From positions 124,001 through 188,000 of the forward strand of contig NZ_JAFLRG010000001.1 in the NCBI RefSeq assembly GCF_017315725.1: a stretch of DNA of 64,000 bases. The letters are read 5' to 3'. Every line of letters starts with the position of its first letter. Positions within the stretch are counted from its first letter, which is position 1. This document shows positions 53,157 to 62,966 of the stretch, piece after piece. Source of the DNA: Trinickia acidisoli (GTDB lineage: Bacteria; Pseudomonadota; Gammaproteobacteria; Burkholderiales; Burkholderiaceae). The notes beneath the pieces are model-generated. The model did no database searches, was not told the origin of the DNA, and saw only the letters and a list, made by a program, of their open reading frames with translations. A program made the position numbers and the translations under genes.

Positions 53157-54150
53157 ATTCCGTTTCCTTAATCGTGTTGTCCGCTGCGCTGATCATTTTT
53201 TGCACGCGCAACGCATATTGACCATTGAAGATTCCGTAGCCGCATTCCATGACCGGTACGCCGTCGACCTTGGCCACGATGTTCTCGGGAATGTTGATCG
53301 GCAGCACGTCGCCCGCGCGCATGTTGAGGATGTCCTCGAACGTGACGGGGATTTGGGCTAGATCGGCCGTCAGCTCGACCTCGGCAGCCTGGACTTGCTT
53401 CGAGAGCACGCGGATCCAGCGGCGGTCGACTTCGAGCGCCTCGCCTTGGATCGGCGAAGTCAGCACGTCGCGGATCGGTTCGATCATCGAATACGGCATG
53501 CAGATGTGCAGCGTGCCGCCCGTCGGGCCGAATTCGATCGAGAACTGCGTGACGATGACGATTTCGTTCGGCGTCGCGACGTTGGCGAACTGCGTGTGCA
53601 TCTCCGAGCGCATGAATTCGAACTGCAGCGGCCGCACGCTCTTCCACGCGGTCGTGTAGTGGTCGAAGACGAGTTGCAGCAGCTTGCCGATGATCCGCTG
53701 CTCGGTGGCCGTGAAGTCGCGCCCTTCCACCCGGGTATGGAACCGGCCGTCGCCGCCGAACAGATTGTCGACGACGAAAAACACGAGATTCGGATCGAAC
53801 ACGAACAGCGACGTGCCGCGCAGCGGCTTGACGTGCACGAGATTCAGGTTCGTCGGAATCGGCAGATTGCGTGTGAACTCGCTGTACTTCAGCACTTTGA
53901 CCGGGCCGACCGAAATCTCGGCGGTGCGGCGCATGAAATTGAAGATGCCGAGACGCAAGAGGCGCGCGAAGCGCTCGTTGATGATTTCGAGGCCGGGCAT
54001 CCGGCCGCGAACGATCCGCTCCTGCGTCGCGATGTTGTACGGGCGTACGCCCGACTTGTCGCGGTGCTCGGTATCGGCATCGGATTCGCCCGTTACGCCC
54101 TTGAGGAGTGCATCGACTTCCTCTTGGGACATGAACTCTTCGTGGCCCAT
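53149..54150 (-). CDS. fliM: Flagellar motor switch protein FliM
   Basis: A 333-residue FliM. The N-terminal 'MSQEEVDALLKGV' is the CheY-P-binding motif; the middle domain has 'ERIVRGRMPGLEIINERFAR' and 'VLKYSEFTRNLPIPTNLNLV'; the C-terminal SpoA domain includes 'ILNMRAGDVLPINIPENIVA'. The ATG at 54150 is preferred over a TTG at 54192 because it gives the known N-terminus 'MGHEEFMSQEEV'. It follows fliL. Confidence 0.97.
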   Translation of the reverse strand: MGHEEFMSQEEVDALLKGVTGESDADTEHRDKSGVRPYNIATQERIVRGRMPGLEIINERFARLLRLGIFNFMRRTAEISVGPVKVLKYSEFTRNLPIPTNLNLVHVKPLRGTSLFVFDPNLVFFVVDNLFGGDGRFHTRVEGRDFTATEQRIIGKLLQLVFDHYTTAWKSVRPLQFEFMRSEMHTQFANVATPNEIVIVTQFSIEFGPTGGTLHICMPYSMIEPIRDVLTSPIQGEALEVDRRWIRVLSKQVQAAEVELTADLAQIPVTFEDILNMRAGDVLPINIPENIVAKVDGVPVMECGYGIFNGQYALRVQKMISAADNTIKETEYE

Positions 54151-54232
54151 CGCTTTGCTCGTCCCTGTGTTGCGGTTGGTGAGTATCGCCAAGGTGGCGC
54201 GTTCGGCCCGGCGTTGCGCCGAGCACCGCGCG

Positions 54233-54736
54233 CTACTGGACCACGAATTCCGTGAAGAGCACTTCCTCGACGTGCACGGGCGGCTCGCCCGGGTCCGTCG
54301 GCTTCTCGATCAGCGTCTTCAGTTCCTGCGCGAGCGCGTGCTTGCCGTCGAGCGTCTCCAGATCCTCCGGATGCTTGTTCGACAGCGCGAGCAAGATGCG
54401 GCTGCGAATCTCCGGCATGTGCAGTTGCAGCCCCTCCTGCGTCTTCTCATTGGCAAGCTTAAGCGACAGGCCGACGCGCAGGTAGTGCTGGCCGTCGTCG
54501 GACAGCAGATTGACCGTCATCGGATCGAGCGCGAAGAACACAGGCGGCGGCGGGGGCGGCGGGGGCACCGGCTTGCTCGGGCCGCCGAGCCCGTGCTTGG
54601 ACAGAAAAAAGTACATACCCCCGGCAGCGGCGCCGGCCGCCAACAGCGTGATCAGAGCGATCAGCACGATGCGCTTGAGTTTGCCCGATTTCTTGGGAAC
54701 GTCGACGGTCTGCTGACTTGCGGTCGTGGATGCCAT
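54233..54736 (-). CDS. fliL: Flagellar basal body-associated protein FliL
   Basis: A 167-residue single-pass inner-membrane protein: a short cytoplasmic N-terminus, a transmembrane helix 'IVLIALITLLAAGAAAGGMY' (about 23-42), a Pro/Gly linker with eight prolines (about 58-66), and a periplasmic FliL domain ('MTVNLLSDDGQHYLRVGLSL'). FliL supports stator units at the motor. It heads the fliLMNOPQR run; 239 bases separate it from fliK, enough for its own promoter, though none was identified. Confidence 0.95.
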   Translation of the reverse strand: MASTTASQQTVDVPKKSGKLKRIVLIALITLLAAGAAAGGMYFFLSKHGLGGPSKPVPPPPPPPPVFFALDPMTVNLLSDDGQHYLRVGLSLKLANEKTQEGLQLHMPEIRSRILLALSNKHPEDLETLDGKHALAQELKTLIEKPTDPGEPPVHVEEVLFTEFVVQ

Positions 54737-54975
54737 GACAATGCTTTGCGTGAATGCGGTAGGGTGAATTGTTGGCTATAGCGGGCTTTGGCGATAAGCC
54801 GAAAAGAAGGGACATTCGACGCCATCTCGTCCGTTTAAGACGATAGCGCCGAGACCGCGAGAAAAAGCGAGGAGCAAAATCCGCTCCCAGCACCTAGGGA
54901 CAAGGGTGTGGGCCTGCGCCTGCCCAGGCTGCGCCGCGGGGGCGTGCGGCGCAGCATCGCGGCCCGTGCGGGGCG

Positions 54976-56505
54976 TCAGGCGAAGGTGTCGACGAGCCCG
55001 ACGGTGCGCCGCGTGCTGACCGTGGCGGTCGAGGCCACCGTGTCGTCGCTGTCGCTCGAGCCGCTACCGCCGCGCCGGCCGCGGCCGCCGCTCTGGTTGC
55101 CCGCCTGCTGCTGGTTCGCCTGACGGGCGAACCCGTCGCTGACGCTCGCGCTGCCGAGGCCGAGGCCGCCGGATGCGAGCGCGTCGCGCAGCTTCGGCAG
55201 CGCCGCCTCGACCGCTTCGCGCACCTGCTGGTGTTGCGAGACGAACAGCGCGTGCGCGTGATTGTCGGCCACTTGGAGGACGACCTGCAGCGGGCCGAGA
55301 TCGGGTGGGTTCAGCGTGAGTTCCGCGCTTTGCTGATGCGCATTCGAGAGGAAGACGACCTTTTGGCTCAGCGCGTCTTCCCAATCGGGCGTGCCCACTT
55401 CCGGCGCGAGCGAAGCCGCCGCGGCCGCTGCTGCGTTCGGTGTGGCCGCGGCCGCTTGGGCGGTGGCCACGCTCGAGGCCGAAGCGGCTTGCGTCGCAGC
55501 CAGCGCCGCGGTGCTCGCCTGAGCGTTGTCCTTGAGCGTTGCGATCGCCGTCGTGGCGTCGCCGCCGCTCGCGCTCGCTTGTGCCGTGGCAACGGCCGTG
55601 CTGTCGGACGAAGCCGTGGTGCCGGCCGTCGACTTGGCGGCTTCCTCGGTCGCGTTGCCGATCGCCTGTGCGTTCGCGCTCTTGCCGTCGCTCGTCAGTT
55701 CGGTGACGGCCTTGCCGTTGAGCGGCAGCGAGCCGATGCCGTTGCCGAGATTGCCGGTGCCGCTCGAGCCGCCGCTGCTGCCGAGCGCTTGGGTGCCAGG
55801 CGTGTTGGCCGCGGCACTCGAGGCCGTGGCGCCCGCGGCCGCCGCCGCGCTTTGCATACCCATTTGCGCGGCCAAGGCGGCTTCGAGCGCCGCGCGTACG
55901 GTCTTGGGTGCGGCCGTGCCTTTCGACGCCGTGCCGGATGCACCCGCAGCGGCGTCGGTCCCGGTCGTGGCATCGGCGGTGTCGGACGTGCCGTCGGCCG
56001 TGGCACCGGTCGCCGCGGCCTGCGCCTGCTGCGCCGCCGTTTGCATCTGTTGCGCCGTGGCTTGCGCAGCGGCGGCCGCTTGCGCGGCCGCGGTGCTTGC
56101 GTTGGCAGCGCTTTGTGCTTGGCTGGCTTGCTGCTGCGAGGTCGAGGACGAGTCGGTGTGCTTTGCCCCCGCGCTCGCTTGTGATGACGATGCATCGGCA
56201 CTGCCTGTCGTGCTTGACGACCCCTGCGAGGCCGAGCTGCCGTTGCCGTTCGCGGCTTGGCTGCCGTTCGACGCCGATTGCGACGCGCCGGCGTTCTGCG
56301 CACCGTTCGCGGACGATGCGCCCGTGTTGGGTTGCGCCGACTGTGCCGATTGTGCCGATTGCGCCGCCTGCTGCTGCGCGTTCACGCTTTGCTGCAGCGT
56401 CTGCGAAAACGGCGTGGCCGCTTGCGCGTTCGAGCCCGAGCCCGCGCTGCCGGGCGAGTTGCTCGATGCGCCAGAAAGAGACCCGAGGATGGAGATGGGC
56501 GACAT
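54976..56505 (-). CDS. fliK: Flagellar hook-length control protein FliK
   Basis: A 509-residue FliK. The first 370 residues are an Ala/Gln/Ser/Thr-rich, repetitive ruler region with hardly any charges. The C-terminal Flg_hook domain (about 375-465) has 'SAELTLNPPDLGPLQVVLQV' and 'VREAVEAALPKLRDALASGG', which contacts FlhB to switch export. Some flanking residues are a Gly/Arg tail. It is the last gene of the fliF-K run. Confidence 0.94.
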   Translation of the reverse strand: MSPISILGSLSGASSNSPGSAGSGSNAQAATPFSQTLQQSVNAQQQAAQSAQSAQSAQPNTGASSANGAQNAGASQSASNGSQAANGNGSSASQGSSSTTGSADASSSQASAGAKHTDSSSTSQQQASQAQSAANASTAAAQAAAAAQATAQQMQTAAQQAQAAATGATADGTSDTADATTGTDAAAGASGTASKGTAAPKTVRAALEAALAAQMGMQSAAAAAGATASSAAANTPGTQALGSSGGSSGTGNLGNGIGSLPLNGKAVTELTSDGKSANAQAIGNATEEAAKSTAGTTASSDSTAVATAQASASGGDATTAIATLKDNAQASTAALAATQAASASSVATAQAAAATPNAAAAAAASLAPEVGTPDWEDALSQKVVFLSNAHQQSAELTLNPPDLGPLQVVLQVADNHAHALFVSQHQQVREAVEAALPKLRDALASGGLGLGSASVSDGFARQANQQQAGNQSGGRGRRGGSGSSDSDDTVASTATVSTRRTVGLVDTFA

Positions 56506-56574
56506 GGGTATGCCTTTATGTTCGGCGGTCCGTCGGCCGCGTTTCCGCGCCGTCCGGGCCGATTCGATTCCGGT

Positions 56575-57027
56575 TCAATTCAAATTTTCGAGCCGCATGC
56601 GCACCATCTTGGCGGCATGCTCATCGGTGTCGCGTTGCTCGCGCCGCGCGGCGACGCGCGCCTGCTCCGCGTCGCCGCGCGCCTGCAAGACTTCGTACGA
56701 GCCCAGCTTTTGCTTTTGACGCTGCCACTCGGGCTTGGCCGTCTCGACGCGCGAGGTGGCCGCGGCGAGGAGGCGCCGTTGCTGTTCGATCGCCGCGTCG
56801 AGCGTATCGATGAACGCTTGAAAGTTGCGCCAGTTGCCGGCCGGCATGCCCGTCTGCGCCGAAGCCGAGAAGTTCGCGTGATATTCATCGCGATAGCGGA
56901 CCAGCGCGTCGAGCTGCGTCTGGACGTCCGTGCGTTCTCGCTGCGCGCGGCCAAGCTGCTTGGCCGCCGCGTCGACGTCGTTTTGCGCGAGGTCGATCAG
57001 CGTCTTGATCGGGAAATGATTCGCCAT
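56575..57027 (-). CDS. fliJ: Flagellar export protein FliJ
   Basis: A 150-residue coiled-coil protein of usual FliJ length (about 147). It is rich in Gln, Arg and Lys with heptad-like spacing ('KQLGRAQRERTDVQTQLDAL', 'REQRDTDEHAAKMVRMRLE'). FliJ links the FliI ATPase ring with the FlhA gate. It lies 13 bases downstream of fliI. Confidence 0.94.
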   Translation of the reverse strand: MANHFPIKTLIDLAQNDVDAAAKQLGRAQRERTDVQTQLDALVRYRDEYHANFSASAQTGMPAGNWRNFQAFIDTLDAAIEQQRRLLAAATSRVETAKPEWQRQKQKLGSYEVLQARGDAEQARVAARREQRDTDEHAAKMVRMRLENLN

Positions 57028-57040
57028 CGCTTAGGACTCC

Positions 57041-58726
57041 TCATTCAAACAACGCACCTAGCATATTGAGGCTTGCGTCGAACGGTGCACATTCGCGAAA
57101 GCCCTGCTGCAAGAACGCTTCGATGCGCGGATACAGCGCGATCGCCCGGTCGAGCAGCGCATCGCGCCCGCTCGAATAGGCACCGACGTTGATCAAGTCG
57201 CGATTGCGCTGATAACGAGACAGCATCTGCTTGAAAATTCGCACGCGCTCCAGATGGTTCTCGTCGATGAGCGCCGTCATCGCCCGGCTGATCGAGGCTT
57301 CGATGTCGATCGCCGGGTAATGGCCGGCTTCGGCGAGCGAACGCGACAGCACGATGTGGCCGTCGAGAATCGCGCGCGCCGCATCGGCGATCGGGTCTTG
57401 CTGATCGTCGCCTTCGGTCAGCACGGTATAGAACGCGGTGATCGAACCGCCGCCGGCCGGGCCGTTGCCGGTGCGCTCGACGAGCGCCGGCATTTTCGCG
57501 AAAACGGACGGCGGATAGCCCTTCGTCGCCGGCGGCTCGCCGATCGCGAGCGCGATCTCGCGCTGCGCCATCGCGTAACGCGTCAGCGAATCCATGATCA
57601 ACAGCACGTGCTTGCCCTGATCGCGGAAGTACTCGGCGAGCGAGGTGGCGTACGCGGCGCCTTGCATCCGCATGAGCGGGGAGACGTCGGCCGGCGCCGC
57701 CACGACGACGGAGCGGGCGAGCCCCTGCGCGCCCAGGATTTGCTCGATGAACTCCTTCACTTCGCGGCCGCGCTCGCCGATGAGCCCGATCACGATCACC
57801 TCGGCGCTCGTGTAGCGCGCCATCGTGCCGAGCAGCACCGATTTGCCGACGCCCGAGCCGGCGAACAGGCCCATGCGTTGGCCGCGTCCGACAGTGAGCA
57901 GCGCGTTGATCGCGCGTACGCCGACGTCGAGCACCTGTTGGATCGGCTCGCGCTTGAGCGGATTGATCGACGGCGCCGACAGCGGGGCGTCGGCGTGGGT
58001 ATCGAGCGGTCCGAGGCCGTCGAGCGGCCGGCCCGACGAATCGACGACGCGTCCGAGCATGCCCCAGCCCACCGGCAGGCGCTTGGCACCCGCGAGCGGA
58101 TCGGCGAGCGGTGCGCTTTCGCGCGGATAGACGCGCGCGCCGGGCAGCAGGCCCGCCACTTCGGTCGTGGGCATCAGAAACAGCCGATCGCCGGCGAAGC
58201 CGACCACCTCGGCCTCGGCCATCGGCAGCGTGCTGCCGGGCGGCATCTCGATCAAACATTCGGCGCCGACGGCCAGCCGCATCCCGATTGCTTCGAGCAC
58301 GAGCCCCGCCGCGCGCGTGAGACGACCGCAGGCCGACAGCGGCCGGGCGAGCGCGCTGCGTTCGCGCAAAGCGCCAAGGCGCGTGCGCCAAGCCGCCAGA
58401 TGGCGATTGTTCGCGAGCGCGGGATTGGGCGTGAAGCCGGCGAGCGAGGCGGCCGCGCTTGCTTGCGGCGCCCGGGCGCCGTGAGGCGGCTGCGTGGGCA
58501 TGGGCGCGTCTTCGCTCGATGCCGCCTTCGCGATGGCGTCGATGGCATCGATCGCCGCCAACTCGTCCGCCGAATCGGCGCGGGCCAAGGCCAGGTCGCC
58601 GGCCGGAGCGAGCGCGCGGCGCGCTTCGGGCATCGCCTCGGGGCTGAACGAGGCAAGCGCGAGCTCGACCTCGAGCGGCGAGAGGCCGCTTGCGCGCAAC
58701 GACTGGACGGTGGCTTCGTTCACCAT
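57041..58726 (-). CDS. fliI: Flagellum-specific ATPase FliI
   Basis: A 561-residue export ATPase related to F1-beta. The Walker A is '[15 protein letters not shown]' (Lys295), the Walker B region '[20 protein letters not shown]', and '[20 protein letters not shown]' is the family signature. Residues 1-110 are an extension absent from E. coli FliI (457 residues), beginning '[20 protein letters not shown]' and Ala-rich after that. An internal ATG at residue 76 would give a shorter protein, but codon bias extends over the whole frame and the ATG at 58726 overlaps fliH, supporting the long form. Confidence 0.95.
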   Translation of the reverse strand: MVNEATVQSLRASGLSPLEVELALASFSPEAMPEARRALAPAGDLALARADSADELAAIDAIDAIAKAASSEDAPMPTQPPHGARAPQASAAASLAGFTPNPALANNRHLAAWRTRLGALRERSALARPLSACGRLTRAAGLVLEAIGMRLAVGAECLIEMPPGSTLPMAEAEVVGFAGDRLFLMPTTEVAGLLPGARVYPRESAPLADPLAGAKRLPVGWGMLGRVVDSSGRPLDGLGPLDTHADAPLSAPSINPLKREPIQQVLDVGVRAINALLTVGRGQRMGLFAGSGVGKSVLLGTMARYTSAEVIVIGLIGERGREVKEFIEQILGAQGLARSVVVAAPADVSPLMRMQGAAYATSLAEYFRDQGKHVLLIMDSLTRYAMAQREIALAIGEPPATKGYPPSVFAKMPALVERTGNGPAGGGSITAFYTVLTEGDDQQDPIADAARAILDGHIVLSRSLAEAGHYPAIDIEASISRAMTALIDENHLERVRIFKQMLSRYQRNRDLINVGAYSSGRDALLDRAIALYPRIEAFLQQGFRECAPFDASLNMLGALFE

Positions 58727-59388
58727 TGACTCACTTTGCCGATCGCGGCCGCCACGCGCTGCCAGCGCGTGCCGATCGCGGCGTCGATTTCGCCTGTTGC
58801 GGCCTGCGCGCGGCAGCCGCCGCGCTCGACGGCGACGTCGGTGCGCACGTTCCAGCCGAGCGTATCGAGTTCGTCTTTCAAATAGGCTTCGACGATCGGC
58901 AGATCGGCCGGATTGACGATGAGCTGCGGCGCGCCCGCGAGCGCCGGCTCGGCCGCGAGCACTTCACGCGCGGCGGCGAGCAGGGCGGCCGGATCGTGCG
59001 TGACGTGCTGGCGCACGACCTGCTGGGCGATGTCGAGCGCGAGCGCGACGAGCGACTCGGCCATTTCCGTTTGCGCCCCATCGAGGGCGGCCTTGAACGC
59101 ATCGGCCAGGCCCGCGAGGCGCGCGGCCTCGGCATGCGCTTCCTGCCGGCCTTTCTCTAGCCCTTGGGCATGGCCCTGGTCGAATCCGGCCTGATAGCCG
59201 ATCGCCTGGCCGGCGACATGGCCCGAGGCGAGCCCTTGCGCGTGGGCCGCTTCGCGAATGCGATGCACCTCTTGCACGAGCTTGTTCTCGCGGACCGGAT
59301 CGGGCGGCGGGGGCGGGTCGAACGAAGCCATCTCCCAGCGCTGATACGCGGAGACGGGTTTCTTGTTCGAACGGCCCGAATCAGACAT
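58720..59388 (-). CDS. fliH: Flagellar assembly protein FliH
   Basis: A 222-residue FliH, the ATPase regulator that ties FliI to the C ring. It has the long helical N-terminal part with GxxxG-type repeats ('[20 protein letters not shown]') and a C-terminal domain with '[20 protein letters not shown]' and '[19 protein letters not shown]'. The ATG at 59388 follows GGAAG and overlaps the fliG 3' end by eight bases; starts at 59394 or 59412 are less likely. Confidence 0.94.
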   Translation of the reverse strand: MSDSGRSNKKPVSAYQRWEMASFDPPPPPDPVRENKLVQEVHRIREAAHAQGLASGHVAGQAIGYQAGFDQGHAQGLEKGRQEAHAEAARLAGLADAFKAALDGAQTEMAESLVALALDIAQQVVRQHVTHDPAALLAAAREVLAAEPALAGAPQLIVNPADLPIVEAYLKDELDTLGWNVRTDVAVERGGCRAQAATGEIDAAIGTRWQRVAAAIGKVSQW

Positions 59389-60376
59389 AGGCATCTTCCG
59401 CCTTCCCGCCAAGCACGATCTGGCCGCTCTCGGCCAGGTTGCGCACGATCTGCAAGATGCGGCGCTGTTGCGTTTCGACTTCCGAGACGCGCACCGGACC
59501 GCGCGCGTCGAGATCCTCGGCGAGCAGCTCGGCCGCGCGCTGCGACATGTTCGAGAGGAACTTCTGACGCAGCGCGGGCGGCGCGCCCTTGAGCGAAATG
59601 ATGAGCGCTTCCGACTCCACTTCCTTGAGCAGCAACTGGATCGCCCGGTCTTCGAGGTCGAGCAGGTTCTCGAACACGAACATCTGGTCGATGATCTTTT
59701 GCGCGAGGTCCGCGTCGTACTGGCGGACGTTCTCGAGAATCGATTCTTCGTGCTGGGTCGGCATGAAGTTGAGGATTTCGGCCGCCGTGCGGATGCCGCC
59801 CATCGGGCTGCGCTTGAGGTTGTCGCTCCCCGAGAGCAGGCTCGTGAGGACGTCGTCGAGCTCGCGCAGCGCGGCCGGCTGAATGCCGTCGAGCGTGGCG
59901 ATGCGCAGCAGCACGTCGTTGCGTAGCCGGTCCGTGAAGCAAGCGGCGATTTCCGAAGCCTGATCGCGGTCCAGATGCACGAGAATCGTCGCGATGATCT
60001 GCGGGTGCTCGTTCTTGATGAGCTCGGCCACGGCGGGCGAGTCCATCCACTTGAGCCCTTCGATGCCGCTCGTATCGCTGCCTTGCAGGATACGGTCGAT
60101 GAGCACGCCGGCCTTGTCTTCGCCGAGCGCCTTGGTCAGCACCGAGCGGATGTAGTCGTTCGAATCGAGCGACATCGCCGTGTGCTGCTCGGCCTCCTTG
60201 ACGAAGTCCTGCAGCACGTTCTCGACCTGCTCGCGCGTCACGTTCTTGAGCGAGGCCATGGCGGCGCCGATCTTCTGCACCTCGCGCGGCGCGAGAAACT
60301 TGAATACTTCAGCGGCTTCTTCCTCGCCGATCGACATCAGCAGAAGCGCGCTCTTCGTCACCCCTTCAGCGCTCAT
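59381..60376 (-). CDS. fliG: Flagellar motor switch protein FliG
   Basis: A 331-residue FliG, identical in length to the enteric protein. The N-terminal FliF-binding part begins 'MSAEGVTKSALLLMSIGEEE', the middle EHPQ motif is 'NEHPQIIATILVHLDRDQAS', and the C-terminal torque domain has 'DLEDRAIQLLLKEVESEALI' then ISLKGAPPALRQKFLSNMS with the charged residues that face MotA. ATG 60376 overlaps the fliF end; the in-frame upstream start is rejected. Confidence 0.98.
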   Translation of the reverse strand: MSAEGVTKSALLLMSIGEEEAAEVFKFLAPREVQKIGAAMASLKNVTREQVENVLQDFVKEAEQHTAMSLDSNDYIRSVLTKALGEDKAGVLIDRILQGSDTSGIEGLKWMDSPAVAELIKNEHPQIIATILVHLDRDQASEIAACFTDRLRNDVLLRIATLDGIQPAALRELDDVLTSLLSGSDNLKRSPMGGIRTAAEILNFMPTQHEESILENVRQYDADLAQKIIDQMFVFENLLDLEDRAIQLLLKEVESEALIISLKGAPPALRQKFLSNMSQRAAELLAEDLDARGPVRVSEVETQQRRILQIVRNLAESGQIVLGGKAEDAYV

Positions 60377-62165
60377 CGGACACCCAATTCTTGACAACCG
60401 TCGCTACGATCTTCGGATCCTTGCGCGCGATGGTGCGCGCGTAATCGAGGTTCCGTTCGAACTTGTGCTTCTCGTTCTCGAAGGCCAGGAGGTTTTGCTC
60501 CATGTCGTCTTCATGCTCCATCGCCGTCGTGATCGGCGTCGGCGAACCGCCGTCGAGCAGCATCGGCTCGCCGGGGCCGTCGAACGCGCTCGCCGCTTGA
60601 CCGTCGGCCGCCGCGCGCGCCTCGAGCGGCGGGAACGCGCGCCGCATCGCGGGCTTGACCATCATCAGATAGAGGAGCAGCGCGGCAATGCCGATGCCGA
60701 TCCATTTGGCCGCCTGGATCGCGAGCGCGATGACGTCGGGCTGGCGCCACCACGGCAGATTCGCGAGCGGATCGGCTTCGGTCGTGAAGGTCGCGTTGAC
60801 GATGTTGACGGAGTCGCCACGCTTGACCTCGAAGCCCATCGCGTCCTTCACGAGCTGCGTGACTTGCGCGAGCTTCTCGGGCGTGAGCGGCTGCATCGTC
60901 GCGTGGCCCTTGGCGTCGACGACGCGCTGGTAGTTGATGACGACCGCCGCCGACAAATGCTTGATCCCGCCCTTGGCCTGCTCGAGGTGGCTGACACGCT
61001 TGTCGAGCTCGTAGTTCGTCGTGGCGTCCTTGCGCTCGCTGACCGGTGTCGTCGTCACGCCCGTGGCGGCGGCGCCGCTTGCGGCGACGATCGGCGCCGA
61101 GGCCGGTTGCGGCGGCGTGTTCGACAGCGCGCCGGGCACGCCCGAGGCGCCGCTTTGCGTCAGATCGCTCGCCTCGCTCGTCTGCTGGCTGCGGATCGCG
61201 GCCTGCTGCGGGTTGCCGTTCGGGCCGTAGGTTTCGGCCGTTTGCTCCATCTGGGAGAAATCGATGTCGGCGCTCACTTGCGAGTGCGCGTTGCCGGCGC
61301 CGAACAGCGGGGCGAGGATCGCGTCGATGCGCTGCTGCGTGTTGCGCTCGACTTGCTGGACGTACTTGAGCTGCGAGGCGTCGAGCCCCGCGCCCGACGA
61401 AGGCTGCGTGAGCAGCGTACCGTCCTGATCGACCACGGTGACGTTCTTGACGGGCAGATCGGCGACGCTCGAGGCGACCATGTGCGTGATCGCCGAGACT
61501 TGGCCGTCGTCGAGCGTGCGGCCCGGATAGAGATTGACGAGCACCGACGCCGTGGGCGCCTCTTGGTCGCGCACGAATACGGAAGGCTTCGGGATCGCCA
61601 GATGCACGCGCGCCTGGCGCACGACGGAGATCGATTCGATCGTGCGTTCGAGTTCGCCCTCGAGCGCGCGCTGATAGTTCACTTGCTCGGCGAACTGGCT
61701 GATGCCGAACTTCTCGTTGTCCATCAGTTCCATGCCGACCGAGCCGCTCTTGGGCAGGCCTTGCGAGGCGAGCTTCAGCCGCACTTCGTTGACTTGATCG
61801 GACGGCACGAGAATGGCCGAACCGCCGTCGGAGAACTTGTAGGGTACGTTCGCTTGCTGCAGTGCGGCAAGCACCGAGCCGCCGTCCTGATCCGACAGGC
61901 CGCTATACAGCACGCGATAGTCGGGGGTCCGGCTCCAGAGCACGAGCGCGGTGACGACGGCCACGAACACGGCCACGGCGATGATGAGCGGCGCGCGCGG
62001 GTTGCCGCGCATCTGCGAGAACGACGACAGCCGCTGGGCGATGCCGCCGAGGTCGGCCGCGCCGCCCGCGCCTTGCAGGGCGCCAGCGCCGGCGGCGCCT
62101 GCGGGCGCGCTAGCGAGGCCCATGCGGGCGTCGGGATTGATCAAAGAATTGGCCTGCGAATCCAT
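60366..62165 (-). CDS. fliF: Flagellar MS-ring protein FliF
   Basis: A 599-residue MS-ring protein. Transmembrane segment 1 is 'LIIAVAVFVAVVTALVLWSR' (about 59-78) and segment 2 'AAKWIGIGIAALLLYLMMVK' (about 475-495), with the periplasmic ring-building motifs between ('RVLYSGLSDQDGGSVLAALQ', 'VHLAIPKPSVFVRDQEAPTA' with SVLVNL). The cytoplasmic C-terminus 'TIARKDPKIVATVVKNWVSD' binds FliG. It starts the minus-strand fliFGHIJK run and diverges from fliE. Confidence 0.98.
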   Translation of the reverse strand: MDSQANSLINPDARMGLASAPAGAAGAGALQGAGGAADLGGIAQRLSSFSQMRGNPRAPLIIAVAVFVAVVTALVLWSRTPDYRVLYSGLSDQDGGSVLAALQQANVPYKFSDGGSAILVPSDQVNEVRLKLASQGLPKSGSVGMELMDNEKFGISQFAEQVNYQRALEGELERTIESISVVRQARVHLAIPKPSVFVRDQEAPTASVLVNLYPGRTLDDGQVSAITHMVASSVADLPVKNVTVVDQDGTLLTQPSSGAGLDASQLKYVQQVERNTQQRIDAILAPLFGAGNAHSQVSADIDFSQMEQTAETYGPNGNPQQAAIRSQQTSEASDLTQSGASGVPGALSNTPPQPASAPIVAASGAAATGVTTTPVSERKDATTNYELDKRVSHLEQAKGGIKHLSAAVVINYQRVVDAKGHATMQPLTPEKLAQVTQLVKDAMGFEVKRGDSVNIVNATFTTEADPLANLPWWRQPDVIALAIQAAKWIGIGIAALLLYLMMVKPAMRRAFPPLEARAAADGQAASAFDGPGEPMLLDGGSPTPITTAMEHEDDMEQNLLAFENEKHKFERNLDYARTIARKDPKIVATVVKNWVSDER

Positions 62166-62425
62166 GCGTCGGGGTTCTCCGGGATGCGGGGGTGTCCGGC
62201 CGGCGGGTCCGAGTAGGCGGGAAGCCGCGTCGGGGCGGGCGGGACACTTTCACGATTGGGATTATCCATACCGATCTGCAACTGAATCAGTCGAATAGAA
62301 GCGGGTTTCCCCCCTAGTTTCACGGGTTTGCGAAAAGGCCCGCTGCTATCCTCATTCACCGTGATGGGTCAGTGCGTCGCGCATTCGGACGGCGGCGGCC
62401 TTTCGCCCCTTTTTCTGGAGAAATC

Positions 62426-62767
62426 ATGACCGTGCCAGTCAATCCGCTTACGTCGGCGCTGCAGCAGATGCAGTCCATGGCAGCCGAAGCGGCCGGCGCA
62501 TCGAACGCCGCCGCGCTGGGCGAACAGTCGGGCGCGGCGACGGCCGGCAGCTTCGCCACGGTGCTCAAGAGCTCGATCGATAAGATCAGCGACGATCAAA
62601 ACAAAGCGGTCGGGGAGTCGCAGGCATTCGAGCTCGGCTCGCCGAACGTTTCGCTGAGCGACGTGATGGTGGACATGCAAAAGGCGAACATCGGCCTGCA
62701 ATTCGGCTTGGAAGTTCGCAACAAGCTCGTGGCCGCCTACAACGACATCATGCAGATATCAGTCTGA
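62426..62767 (+). CDS. fliE: Flagellar hook-basal body complex protein FliE
   Basis: A 113-residue FliE, the MS-ring/rod junction protein. The C-terminal half is diagnostic: '[20 protein letters not shown]' followed by [22 protein letters not shown]. The ATG at 62426 follows TGGAGAA and is used over an upstream in-frame start. It diverges from fliF across 260 bases that must hold both promoters. Confidence 0.97.
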   Translation: MTVPVNPLTSALQQMQSMAAEAAGASNAAALGEQSGAATAGSFATVLKSSIDKISDDQNKAVGESQAFELGSPNVSLSDVMVDMQKANIGLQFGLEVRNKLVAAYNDIMQISV

Positions 62768-62808
62768 AGCTTTGCAGTCCGCTTGCTGCCTGGATGACCG
62801 CAAGCGGC

Positions 62809-62836
62809 TAAAGCTTTGCCCTAGGCGATCCGATAA
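62809..62836 (+). promoter_or_regulatory. Sigma-28 type promoter of fliS
   Basis: TAAAGCTT (62809-62816), a 12-base spacer and TCCGATAA (62829-62836) each match the FliA consensus at 7 of 8 positions. The spacer length equals that of the fliC promoter. It lies about 130 bases before the fliS ATG. Confidence 0.65.
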
Positions 62837-62966
62837 CCGCAATATGGCCAGCGCGCGGCACTCACGCATGCTCGGCAGCGACGGGGCAGGCGCGGGGAGG
62901 CGATGTGTGCATCTCGCCGCGCCGACTGGATTTCCGCACATTCACGACCAACAAGGAGAAGCGCCG

